From positions 17,521,206-17,585,205 of the forward strand of contig OZ038453.1 in the NCBI GenBank assembly GCA_964036195.1: a DNA stretch of 64,000 bases. Direction: 5' to 3'. Numbering within the stretch: position 1 is the first letter of the stretch; every line of letters begins with the position of its first letter. This stretch comes from Sphaerolaimus hirsutus (taxonomy: Eukaryota; Nematoda; Chromadorea; Monhysterida; Sphaerolaimidae). The notes beneath the pieces were generated by a model, which did not search any database, was not told the DNA's origin, and saw only the letters and a program-made list of their open reading frames with translations. This document shows, in pieces, positions 39,901-45,176 of the stretch. The position numbers were made by a program, and so were the translations under genes.

Positions 39901-42900
39901 AAGAGAATTTTCTCAGCTTTCCAATGGTGTAGACCAGAGCATTTAGTTTTTCCTGGTTCCAACCTCACATGCGTTGCGATCACCCAAGAGTAGTGCGCAC
40001 AGCATGTTTTAAAATCTTAGGTATAAAAATGCTAACGCAGGCCTCTGGGGAGGCTGTGGATTCTGAAACGGGATGTTCTAAGCTTCGCAATATTATAAAA
40101 TATAGCCGTTACGTCTCCTCAGATCCGGCCTCACATGAGATGTGATCACCCAAGAGTAGTGCATGCAGCACGTTTTGAAATCTTAGGTATAAAATCGTGA
40201 TGGTGAACTTTCTTGAGAGTGGTAGATTCTGAAAGAGAATTTTCTCAGCTTTCCAATGGTGTAGACCACAGCATTGAGTTTTTCCTGGTTCCAACTTCAC
40301 ATGCGATGCGATCACCCAAGAGTAGTGCGCACAGCACGTTTTGAAATCTTAGGTATAAAAATGCTAACGCGAGCCTCTGGGAAGGCTGTGGATTCTGAAA
40401 GGGGATGTTCTCAGCTTCGCAATGGTATAAAATATAGCCGTTACGTCTCCTAAGTTCCGGCCTCACATGAGATGCAATCACCCAAGAGTAGTGCATTCAG
40501 CACATTTTGAAATCTTAGGTATAAAATCGTGATGGTGAACCTTCTTGAGAGTGGTAGATTCTGAAAGAAATTATCTCAGCTTTCCAATGGTGTAGACCAC
40601 AGCATTTAGTTTTTCCTGGTTCCGACCTCACATGCGATGCGATCACCCAAGAGTAGTGCATGCAGCACGTTTTGAAATCTTAGGTATAAAATCGTGACAG
40701 TGAACCTCCTTGAGAGTGGTAGATTCTGAAAGAAAATTTTCTCAGCGTTCCAATGGTATAGACTACAGCATTTAGTTTTTCCTGGTTCCAACCTCACATG
40801 CGATGCGATCACCCAAGAGTAGTGCGCACAGCACGTTTTGAAATCTTAGGTATAAAAATGCTAACGCGAGCCTCTGGGAAGGCTGTGGATTCTGAAAGGG
40901 GATGTTCTCAGGTTCGCAACAGTATAAAATATAGCCGTTATGTCTCCTTAGTTCCGGCCTCACATGAGATGCGATCACCCAAAAGTAGTGCATTCAGCAC
41001 ATTTTGAAATCTTAGGTATAAAATCGTGATGGTGAACCTTCTTGAGAGTGGTAGATTCTGAAAGAAATTATCTCAGCTTTCCAATGGTGTAGACCACAGC
41101 ATTTAGTTTTTCCTGGTTCTGACCTCACATGCGATGCGATCACCCAAGAGTAGTGCATGCAGCACGTTTTGAAATCTTAGGTATAAAATCGTGACAGTGA
41201 ACCTCCTTGAGAGTGGTAGATTCTGAAAGAAAATTTTCTCAGCGTTCCAATGGTATAGACTACAGCATTTAGTTTTTCCTGGTTCCAACCACACATGCAA
41301 TGCAATCACCCAAGAGTAGTGCGCACAGCACGTTTTGAAATCTTAGGTATAAAAATGCTAACGCGAGCCTCTGGGAAGGCTGTGGATTCTGAAAGGGGAT
41401 ATTCTCAGGTTCGCAACAGTATAAAATATAGCTGTTACGTCTCCTTAGTTCCGGCCTCACATGAGATGCGATCACCCAAAAGTAGTGCATGCAGCATGTT
41501 TTGAAATCTTAGGTATAAAATCATGACGGTGAACCTTCTTGAGAGTGGTAGATTCTGAAAGAGAATTTTCTCAGCTTTAAAATGGTGTAGACCACAGCAT
41601 TTAGTTTTTCCTGGTTCCAACCTCACATGTGATGCAATCACCCAAGAGTAGTGTGCACAGCACGTTTTGAAATCTTAGGTATAAAAATGCTAATGCGAGC
41701 CTCTGGGGAGGCTGTGGATTCTGAAAGGGGATGTTCTCAGCTTCGCAACGGTATAAAATATAGCCGTTACGTCTCCTTAGTTCCGGCCTCACATGAGATG
41801 CGATCACCCAAAAGTAGTGCATGCAGCACGTTTTGAAATCTTAGGTATAAAATTGTGACAGTGACCCTTCTTGAAAGTGGTAGATTCTGAAAGAGAATTT
41901 TCTCAGCGTTCCAATGGTATAGACCACAGCATTTAGTTTTTCCTGGTTCCGACCTCACATGTGATGCGATCACCCAAGAGTAGTGCGCACAGCACATTAT
42001 GAAATCTTAGCCATAAAAATGCTAACGCTAGCCTCTGGGAAGGCTGGGGATTCTGAAAGGGGATGTTCTCAGCTTCGCAACGGTATAAAATATAGCCGTT
42101 ACGTCTCCTTAGTTCCGGCCTCACATGAGATGCGATCACCCAAAAGTAGTGCATGCAGCACGTTTTGATCTCTTAGGTATAAAAATGCTAACGCAAGCCT
42201 CTGGGGAGGCTGTGGATTCTGAAAGAGGATGTTCTCAACTTCGCAACGGTATAAAATATAGCCATAACGTCTCCTTGGTTCTGGCCTCACATGAGATTTG
42301 ATCACCCAAGAGTAGTGTGCACAGCACATTTTGAAATCTTAGGTATAAAAATGCTTACGCGAGCCTCTGGGGAGGCTGTGGATTCTGAAAGAGGATGTTC
42401 TCAGCTTCTCAACGGTATAAAATATAGCCGTTACGTCTCCTTAGTTTTGGCCTCAGTCGTGATGCGATCACCTCATGTCACCATTCCATGCTAAAATGCT
42501 CAATTTTGCTATATATAAGAGGAAACAGAAAAAATGAAATATCATTTTTTTTTTTCAGTGTTATACAAGCAACACTTTAAGAAAATAAATTTTTTTTCGA
42601 TGTGTCCAACTTTTGGCTACTGACTTGTAGACTGACTCTTATGCATGTCAAATTTCAGATGAATCGTGTGTGTTGCTCAAAAGTTATACATGTTTATAGA
42701 AAAATTTGCCACTGTCGGAGCCAGACAGGTGCGCCGACAATTCAAAACAAAATTGGTCGTCACATTGCGCGAGTGAGACAACAAGTAAAATATTTGATCT
42801 AGTCGTCACAATGAGAATCGTTAAAAAGGGTCGTTACTTGTCGCCAATAACGAGGCCGACCAGTCGTCACACTCATGAAAATCTGCTAAAAAATAGATTT

Positions 42901-44740
42901 GTCATCACAAAACGGTCTGTGACGAGTAAGATCTATTGTCGTCACACAAGTGCAGTGTGAAAGAGGCCTTAATGGATTAATTTCCATTAACCACATAAAA
43001 TGGCACCCACAAATACCATAGGTCTACCCGCTTCTTACTGCTGTGTGGCATCTCTCACGGTCTACATGATAGTTTATGGATCCGGTTCCCCGGTGGCTTG
43101 GCTCATTGCCAGCGAATTGTTCAGTCTACAATATAGGGGCCACGCGGTCACTTTGAGCACGTTTTGTGCCTGGAGCGGCAGTTTTATAATTACACTGGCG
43201 TATCCACCGTTGAAGAGCGTAGGTTTTTGCTGGGGAAATTTGGTTGGGAATTTTGGGTGTGGTATGGTTTTATTTATCGCCAAATTCTGTCAGAAAATTG
43301 TGTGTGCTCGTGGTGTGTTTTTGATTGGAGCCTCGCACCTTGTAAAGTGTAAAGTCAAATGTCAAATGTCATGCAAAACTTCAATAAAATAAAAAATGAA
43401 AGATTTTAATACGGAACTTGATATTTTGCATGACCATTGACAAATTTGTATGATATTTGACAGTTTAACAACTTTAAATTTAAATTTGACAACTTTAAAC
43501 TTTACAGGGTGCTGGACTGGCACCCTGTCCGACTTGCCTAGGAGACGTTTAGCAACGCAAAGACTGATAGGTTCAAGGTACTTATGTGACATGTGTACCG
43601 AAATGTTACTTAGGAAACCTTGTTGTAAAAAGCTATTAAATATCTAAAAAGTAGTGTTGATTAATTGATCACAAATTTTTATCGCCACATTGCACTAGAC
43701 TTTACAACATGCAAATACGCAGGCAGTGGGCAGCGTTTTGAGCCTGGTGCCATTCATGGTCGTGCTATTAGTGACAATCATAATTCTCGCAATTCTTTTG
43801 CCAGGTGCGCTCTGTTACCCATTCGAAAATGGCGCCAAAAATCCCCCCCCCTCAAACCCCCCCCCCCCCCCACAGAGACCAAAAACCGTCCCGTAGAAGA
43901 CATAGTCCGCGAGTTCCGCCGCCGCTCAAAGTCCGTCTCGCACACGTTCGTCAACCTCCGCGTGGCCGGCACGCAGCTCGCCGGCGGTAAAACCGACTTG
44001 GATTTACTTTTGGAACAAGAGGGCGATGAGAATGATGAGGAAAGTGCTACTGAGAGCGAAGTGGATGAATTGGATTTGACTAGCAGTGGAAGCGTGAGGG
44101 TGGGTCCTAATGGGAATGCATTTGGTTGTGGGGTATTCTAAGGGCAAGTGGTAAAGTGACAGGAAAAGTGTTTGTTATGTATTTTTACGCTACTGGAAAT
44201 ACTTGTCACTTACTACTCTACTTGGCACTTTTCTTACCACTTATAAGTTTACTTGTAGCCTTGAAACTTGTACTTGTAATCACTCGATGTACAACTTTAC
44301 CACTTTCCTTGTCACTTCTCCACTTGTGGAGTTGGCTCAAGAACACTGGCGCCATTCCACCACTGGACCCAACATGAAGTACAAAATAGATATTTTCATA
44401 TACAACTTTTCTTGTACACAATAATTCTACTTACCGTATTCCCTCGAATTACCCCCAGGGGTTTATTTTTTTAGTTTGAGTTTTGAGGGTGTTAAAGGAG
44501 GTGAGGGTATTTCGAGGAAATACGGTAACATGCTTTAAAAACTTTTGCAACTTTAACTTTTACAACTTTAAACCCATCCAGACACGTCAAAGCAGCGGCG
44601 GGGACACCGGATACAACACTCATAAAACACACACATCTGCGCCGGTTGTTTTGGCTGGTGAAAGAGACAATTTGCAACAGGGAAAGAATAGCTGTGTTTT
44701 GCGCGATTATGGTGCTATACAGAAGGTCACTTTTGATTGA
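6844..44740 (+). CDS. SLC2A/GLUT-type facilitative sugar transporter, 12 exons, ~591 aa
   Basis: Major facilitator superfamily transporter of the sugar porter (SLC2A) family, expected in the plasma membrane. Proposed coding exons: 6844-6963, 7448-7574, 8288-8429, 9172-9263, 11592-11775, 12018-12127, 13734-13925, 14514-14660, 43022-43218, 43723-43804, 43876-44099, 44582-44740. All introns are GT-AG, phases agree at every junction, and the total is a multiple of three. Family hallmarks appear in order: TM1 near 15-40, glycosylation site NET (48-50) in the first outer loop, GRR at 95-97, PMYLMEITP around 145-153, HQ at 164-165, PESPR at 212-216, QQ at 289-290, RVGRR at 339-343, a tryptophan before SELFS at 398, LPETK at 463-467. 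Odd points: the Asn usual after QQxSGx is Gly295, and the TM8 Asn position looks like Ala325, so the substrate may not be glucose. Ordinary GLUTs are about 500 residues; the extra length is a long polar C-terminal tail. Family call is firm; substrate and the exact paralogue are not. Confidence 0.93.
7448..7574 (+). CDS. SLC2A exon 2 (first outer loop)
   Basis: Residues 41-83. It starts after CTACACGCAG and ends at a GTTGCA donor, phase 1. It carries the N-glycosylation motif NET in the long loop between TM1 and TM2, placed as in GLUT1, and the start of TM2. Intron 2 then holds a C-rich stretch (7610-7735) resembling the CCGTATTT MITEs, and the 7882-8264 element. Confidence 0.9.
7882..8264. 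mobile_element. 17-bp-module element in intron 2, 383 bp, 9-bp TSD
   Basis: Perfect 9-bp direct repeats GTAAAATAC (7873-7881, 8265-8273). The 19-nt ends are GGGTATGTGCCTGTGCGCA and, from the right, GGCGAGAACACGCTGCGCA. They are followed by 17-bp units such as TGCGCATCTAAACTCGG. The right duplication ends 14 bp before exon 3. The interior has GC-rich sequence related to the 683-1120 MITE. Confidence 0.85.
8288..8429 (+). CDS. SLC2A exon 3 (TM2-TM3, GRR motif)
   Basis: Residues 83-130. The acceptor is TTCTGTCTTCGCAG and the donor GGAAG|GTTGGT (phase 2). It contains HIGRRSG, the RxGRR-type signature of the TM2-TM3 loop, and ends in LLIFGR, matching the conserved GR at the start of TM4. The acceptor's pyrimidine tract begins directly after the right target duplication of the 7882-8264 element. 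Confidence 0.9.
8706..9124. mobile_element. 17-bp-module element in intron 3, 419 bp
   Basis: Inverted ends contain CGACATCTAAACCCATCC in 17-bp register. The 19-nt left block is GAGCCCGTGCCATCCGACA and the right, inward, GGGCCATGCTTAACCGACA. The flanks are CGCTGGAA and CACTGGAA, an 8-bp duplication with one mismatch. Exon 4 starts 47 bp downstream. Confidence 0.75.
9172..9263 (+). CDS. SLC2A exon 4 (TM4)
   Basis: Residues 130-161, with LLYGMCMGVSSGLCPMYL followed by MEITP and RRG, the family's conserved E..R motif after TM4. The acceptor CCTATCGCAG has a weak pyrimidine tract. The donor is GCAG|GTGGGA, phase 1. Both splice phases agree with exons 3 and 5. Confidence 0.9.
9420..9562. repeat. 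Copy of an internal part of the 12221-12860 hAT
   Basis: Matches 12660-12795 over about 140 bp (shared AATGCTATCCCATG, TATATAACATCACA, ATATGTTGAC). Similarity resumes after 11311, so the 1.73-kb element appears to have inserted into an older relative of that hAT. Confidence 0.6.
9571..11303. mobile_element. Large foldback 17-bp-module element in intron 4, 1.73 kb
   Basis: Flanked by GACTCATG (9563-9570, 11304-11311). The ends GGCAAGGGCCCATTCCGCA and, inward from the right, GACAGTGTAGCATTCCGCA lead into arrays of CCCATTCCGCACATGTG-type units. The inverted arms are each about 700 bp and surround a core (about 10240-10740) that is itself palindromic, with GTAGCGTTGGGTTGA words. No transposase found. 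Confidence 0.8.
11592..11775 (+). CDS. SLC2A exon 5 (TM5-TM6, PESPR)
   Basis: Residues 161-222. It starts GTVHQ, retaining the Gln that contacts sugar in TM5 of GLUT1, and ends PESPRFLLITR. An earlier GT right after the PESPR codons would also be open, but the donor at AG|GTTGGT (11776) keeps FLL after PESPR as in other GLUTs and has the same sequence as the exon 3 donor, so I prefer it. Confidence 0.88.
12018..12127 (+). CDS. SLC2A exon 6 (cytoplasmic loop)
   Basis: Residues 222-259, a basic and helical stretch (RRRRIAAKKA and onward) of the large TM6-TM7 loop. The acceptor is ATGTTTCAG. The 3' edge is uncertain: A|GTGTCT (phase 1) pairs with the exon 7 start at 13734, while AGT|GTCTGT (phase 0) would pair with 13727. 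Both keep the frame and differ by three residues. Confidence 0.8.
12221..12860. mobile_element. hAT-like element in intron 6, 640 bp, TSD CACACCAC
   Basis: Ends TAGGGTTGG and CCAACCCTA with perfect 8-bp direct repeats CACACCAC (12213-12220, 12861-12868). The subterminal zones are T- and A-rich with AAAACGTT words, the interior AT-rich. No coding capacity. Confidence 0.88.
13282..13698. mobile_element. Truncated relative of the 683-1120 hAT MITE
   Basis: Shares the G/C-run segments, TCCCGGGTCGGACAA, AATTTTGCGCGCAAGCGCGC, the GGCGCC-rich middle and the right end CTGGCTACGTCCCTG. The left terminal repeat is missing. It ends 28-35 bp before exon 7 in intron 6. Confidence 0.8.
13734..13925 (+). 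CDS. SLC2A exon 7 (TM7)
   Basis: Residues 259-323. It contains QQFTGVGAIFTYSTSIF, the TM7 sugar-site helix; GLUT1 has Asn where this protein has Gly (295). The acceptor is CTTACAG (13733) or, seven bases earlier, a GCAG after a long C run. Both sit just past a truncated transposon copy that ends at 13698. Confidence 0.9.
14109..14423. mobile_element. MITE of the CCGTATTT family in intron 7
   Basis: Inverted ends CCGCATTTACTC and GAGTAAATACGG are bordered by TA. The interior is GGGGGAATTATTC-type sequence on both arms. Other family members are listed below. Confidence 0.75.
14514..14660 (+). CDS. SLC2A exon 8 (TM8, second RxGRR)
   Basis: Residues 323-372. It begins GLAYMLSTIPSPYL and contains ERVGRRGL, the second RxGRR motif, then TM9. 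The acceptor is CATTCCTCCCAG and the donor CCG|GTGAGT (phase 1), a near-consensus site. The next exon is 28.4 kb away. Confidence 0.92.
15088..30761. repeat. Satellite array, left arm, ~167-bp monomers
   Basis: About 94 monomers of two classes. Class A carries AGGAGACGTAACGGCTATAT and CAGCCTCCCCAGAGGCTCG; class B carries ACTAAATGCTGTG and CCAGAAGGTTCACCGTCACG. They alternate as AABB, giving a 668-bp unit (sometimes 836). Longer periods of 2839 and 5656 bp are visible. The first monomer is the most divergent, as usual at satellite edges. Confidence 0.95.
30762..42470. repeat. Satellite array, right arm, inverted, ~166-bp monomers
   Basis: About 70 monomers of the same family on the opposite strand. 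The register differs: periods of 166, 497 (three monomers) and 1492 bp (nine monomers) dominate from 32.6 to 38.6 kb. Monomers from 39 kb outward are more diverged. Confidence 0.95.
43022..43218 (+). CDS. SLC2A exon 9 (TM10-TM11)
   Basis: Residues 372-437. It holds YCCVASL, then GSGSPVAWLIASELFS, which matches the GPGPIPW...AELFS motif of TM10. The tryptophans equivalent to GLUT1 W388 and W412 are both present (398, 422). The acceptor at 43021 lies only 50 bp after the TTA repeat that closes the intron 8 element. Donor AGC|GTAGGT, phase 0. Confidence 0.92.
43723..43804 (+). CDS. SLC2A exon 10 (TM12)
   Basis: A short exon encoding 27 residues that are almost wholly hydrophobic (VLSLVPFMVVLLVTIIIL), ending ILLP. 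It starts phase 0 after AATACGCAG and ends phase 1 at CCAG|GTGCGC. It joins to GAGACC to give LPETK, the family signature after TM12. Confidence 0.88.
43876..44099 (+). CDS. SLC2A exon 11 (PETK signature, acidic tail)
   Basis: Residues 465-539: ETKNRPVEDI, a basic stretch, then an acidic tail rich in Glu and Asp. The acceptor follows a run of more than ten C residues. It is read here to the AGG|GTGGGT donor (phase 0), joining exon 12. Without splicing the frame runs 13 more codons to a TAA ending at 44141, giving a shorter isoform. Confidence 0.82.
44434..44525. mobile_element. CCGTATTT MITE in SLC2A intron 11
   Basis: A 92-bp element bordered by TA, with inverted ends CCGTATTCCCTCGAATTACC and its near-complement. 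Confidence 0.75.
44582..44740 (+). CDS. SLC2A exon 12 (C-terminal tail, stop)
   Basis: Encodes 52 polar residues starting TRQSSGGDTGYNTHKTH and a TGA. The acceptor follows a pyrimidine-rich tract ending CCATCCAG, and phase 0 matches the exon 11 donor. The content resembles the tail of exon 11 (Ser/Thr rich, soluble). It is less certain than the membrane exons because no family motif lies here. Confidence 0.65.
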   Translation, partial: TRQSSGGDTGYNTHKTHTSAPVVLAGERDNLQQGKNSCVLRDYGAIQKVTFD

Positions 44741-44753
44741 ATTCTGTTTGCTG

Positions 44754-44891
44754 TACCGAAAATCCTCGAATAAGTACCCCTTGAACAACCCCCTCGTAGA
44801 ACCCCCTGAATTACTCCCCCTTGAAGAACCCCCCCCCCCCCTCAAAAACCGAGGAAAAAAACTCCCCTTATTCGAGTATTTAGGGTATTTA
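44754..44891. mobile_element. Degenerate CCGTATTT MITE in the SLC2A 3' UTR
   Basis: Left ACCGAAAATCCTCGAATAAG and right CTTATTCGAGTATTTAGGG are imperfect inverted ends around C-rich sequence. Confidence 0.5.
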
Positions 44892-44971
44892 TGGCTATAG
44901 ATATGTTTAGTAAGTGTAAGTGATTAAATGTAAACTTCTGATGTACTCAGATACCTAACTTGTTTTTATGC

Positions 44972-44977
44972 AATAAA
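44972..44977 (+). promoter_or_regulatory. Polyadenylation signal AATAAA for the SLC2A gene
   Basis: An AATAAA lies 232 bp after the exon 12 stop and is followed by T-rich sequence, as expected downstream of a cleavage site. The 3' UTR would include the MITE-like palindrome at about 44754-44891. Confidence 0.6.
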
Positions 44978-44988
44978 CAGTACTGGTA

Positions 44989-44994
44989 TTTATT
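44989..44994 (-). promoter_or_regulatory. Polyadenylation signal AATAAA for the minus-strand membrane gene
   Basis: On the minus strand AATAAA occurs about 150 bases past the proposed stop codon at 45147-45149. It faces the plus-strand signal at 44972-44977, so the two transcripts probably overlap by a few tens of bases at their 3' ends. Confidence 0.6.
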
Positions 44995-45069
44995 TTTTTA
45001 TTTTTCAAAGCTTCTGTATTCACAATACAAACAATTTGAGATCATACATTCTATCAATATCAATTTTTT

Positions 45070-45128
45070 CCTATTCGGCAAGAATTCGTCAGTGATTTGA
45101 ATCCAATTCACTCCACTGACGCTAAAAC
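45070..45128. repeat. 59-bp inverted duplicate, copy 1 (3' UTR)
   Basis: Contains AAGAATTCGTCAGTGATTTG. It is the reverse complement of 47546-47604 with about four differences. It lies just after the membrane gene's stop codon. Confidence 0.8.
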
Positions 45129-45146
45129 GAAGCGTAACCATTGACA

Positions 45147-45176
45147 TCAGCACATCTGCATATCTGTTGTGCCTGC
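45147..45176 (-). CDS. Membrane gene, terminal exon
   Basis: Nine codons (AGTTDMQMC) and TGA, entered through a strong pyrimidine tract CTTCTTTCTTTTCACAG in phase 0. The intron before it carries the 45419-45883 element. An AATAAA follows 150 bases later. Confidence 0.5.
   Translation of the reverse strand, partial: AGTTDMQMC

Larger units (their letters stand above)
14770..42968. mobile_element. Giant PIF/Harbinger-like TIR element, 28.2 kb, TSD TTA, filled with satellite
   Basis: The left end GACCGCGTTCACACTGCA and the right end (inward) GGCCTCTTTCACACTGCA are inverted, and both are bordered by TTA (14767-14769, 42969-42971). G-starting TTCACACTG-type ends with a TTA duplication are typical of PIF/Harbinger elements. 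Inside, 14895-14960 and 42575-42638 are also inverted copies (shared GAGTCAGTCT and GGACAC words), then the two satellite arms begin. No transposase was found. Without the insert, intron 8 would be about 160 bp. Confidence 0.7.

Noticed and set aside
30822-42329. Recurrent 68-131-codon minus-strand frames in the right satellite arm
   Set aside because: Same satellite read on the other strand; breaks and fusions follow monomer variants rather than protein conservation.
15088-42470. CRISPR-like array
   Set aside because: Units are contiguous ~167-bp tandem copies without unique spacers, in an animal genome.
44483-44580. Upstream extension of the last SLC2A exon frame to an ATG at 44483
   Set aside because: That part lies in the MITE and in a pyrimidine-rich intron end; splicing at 44582 is the better reading.
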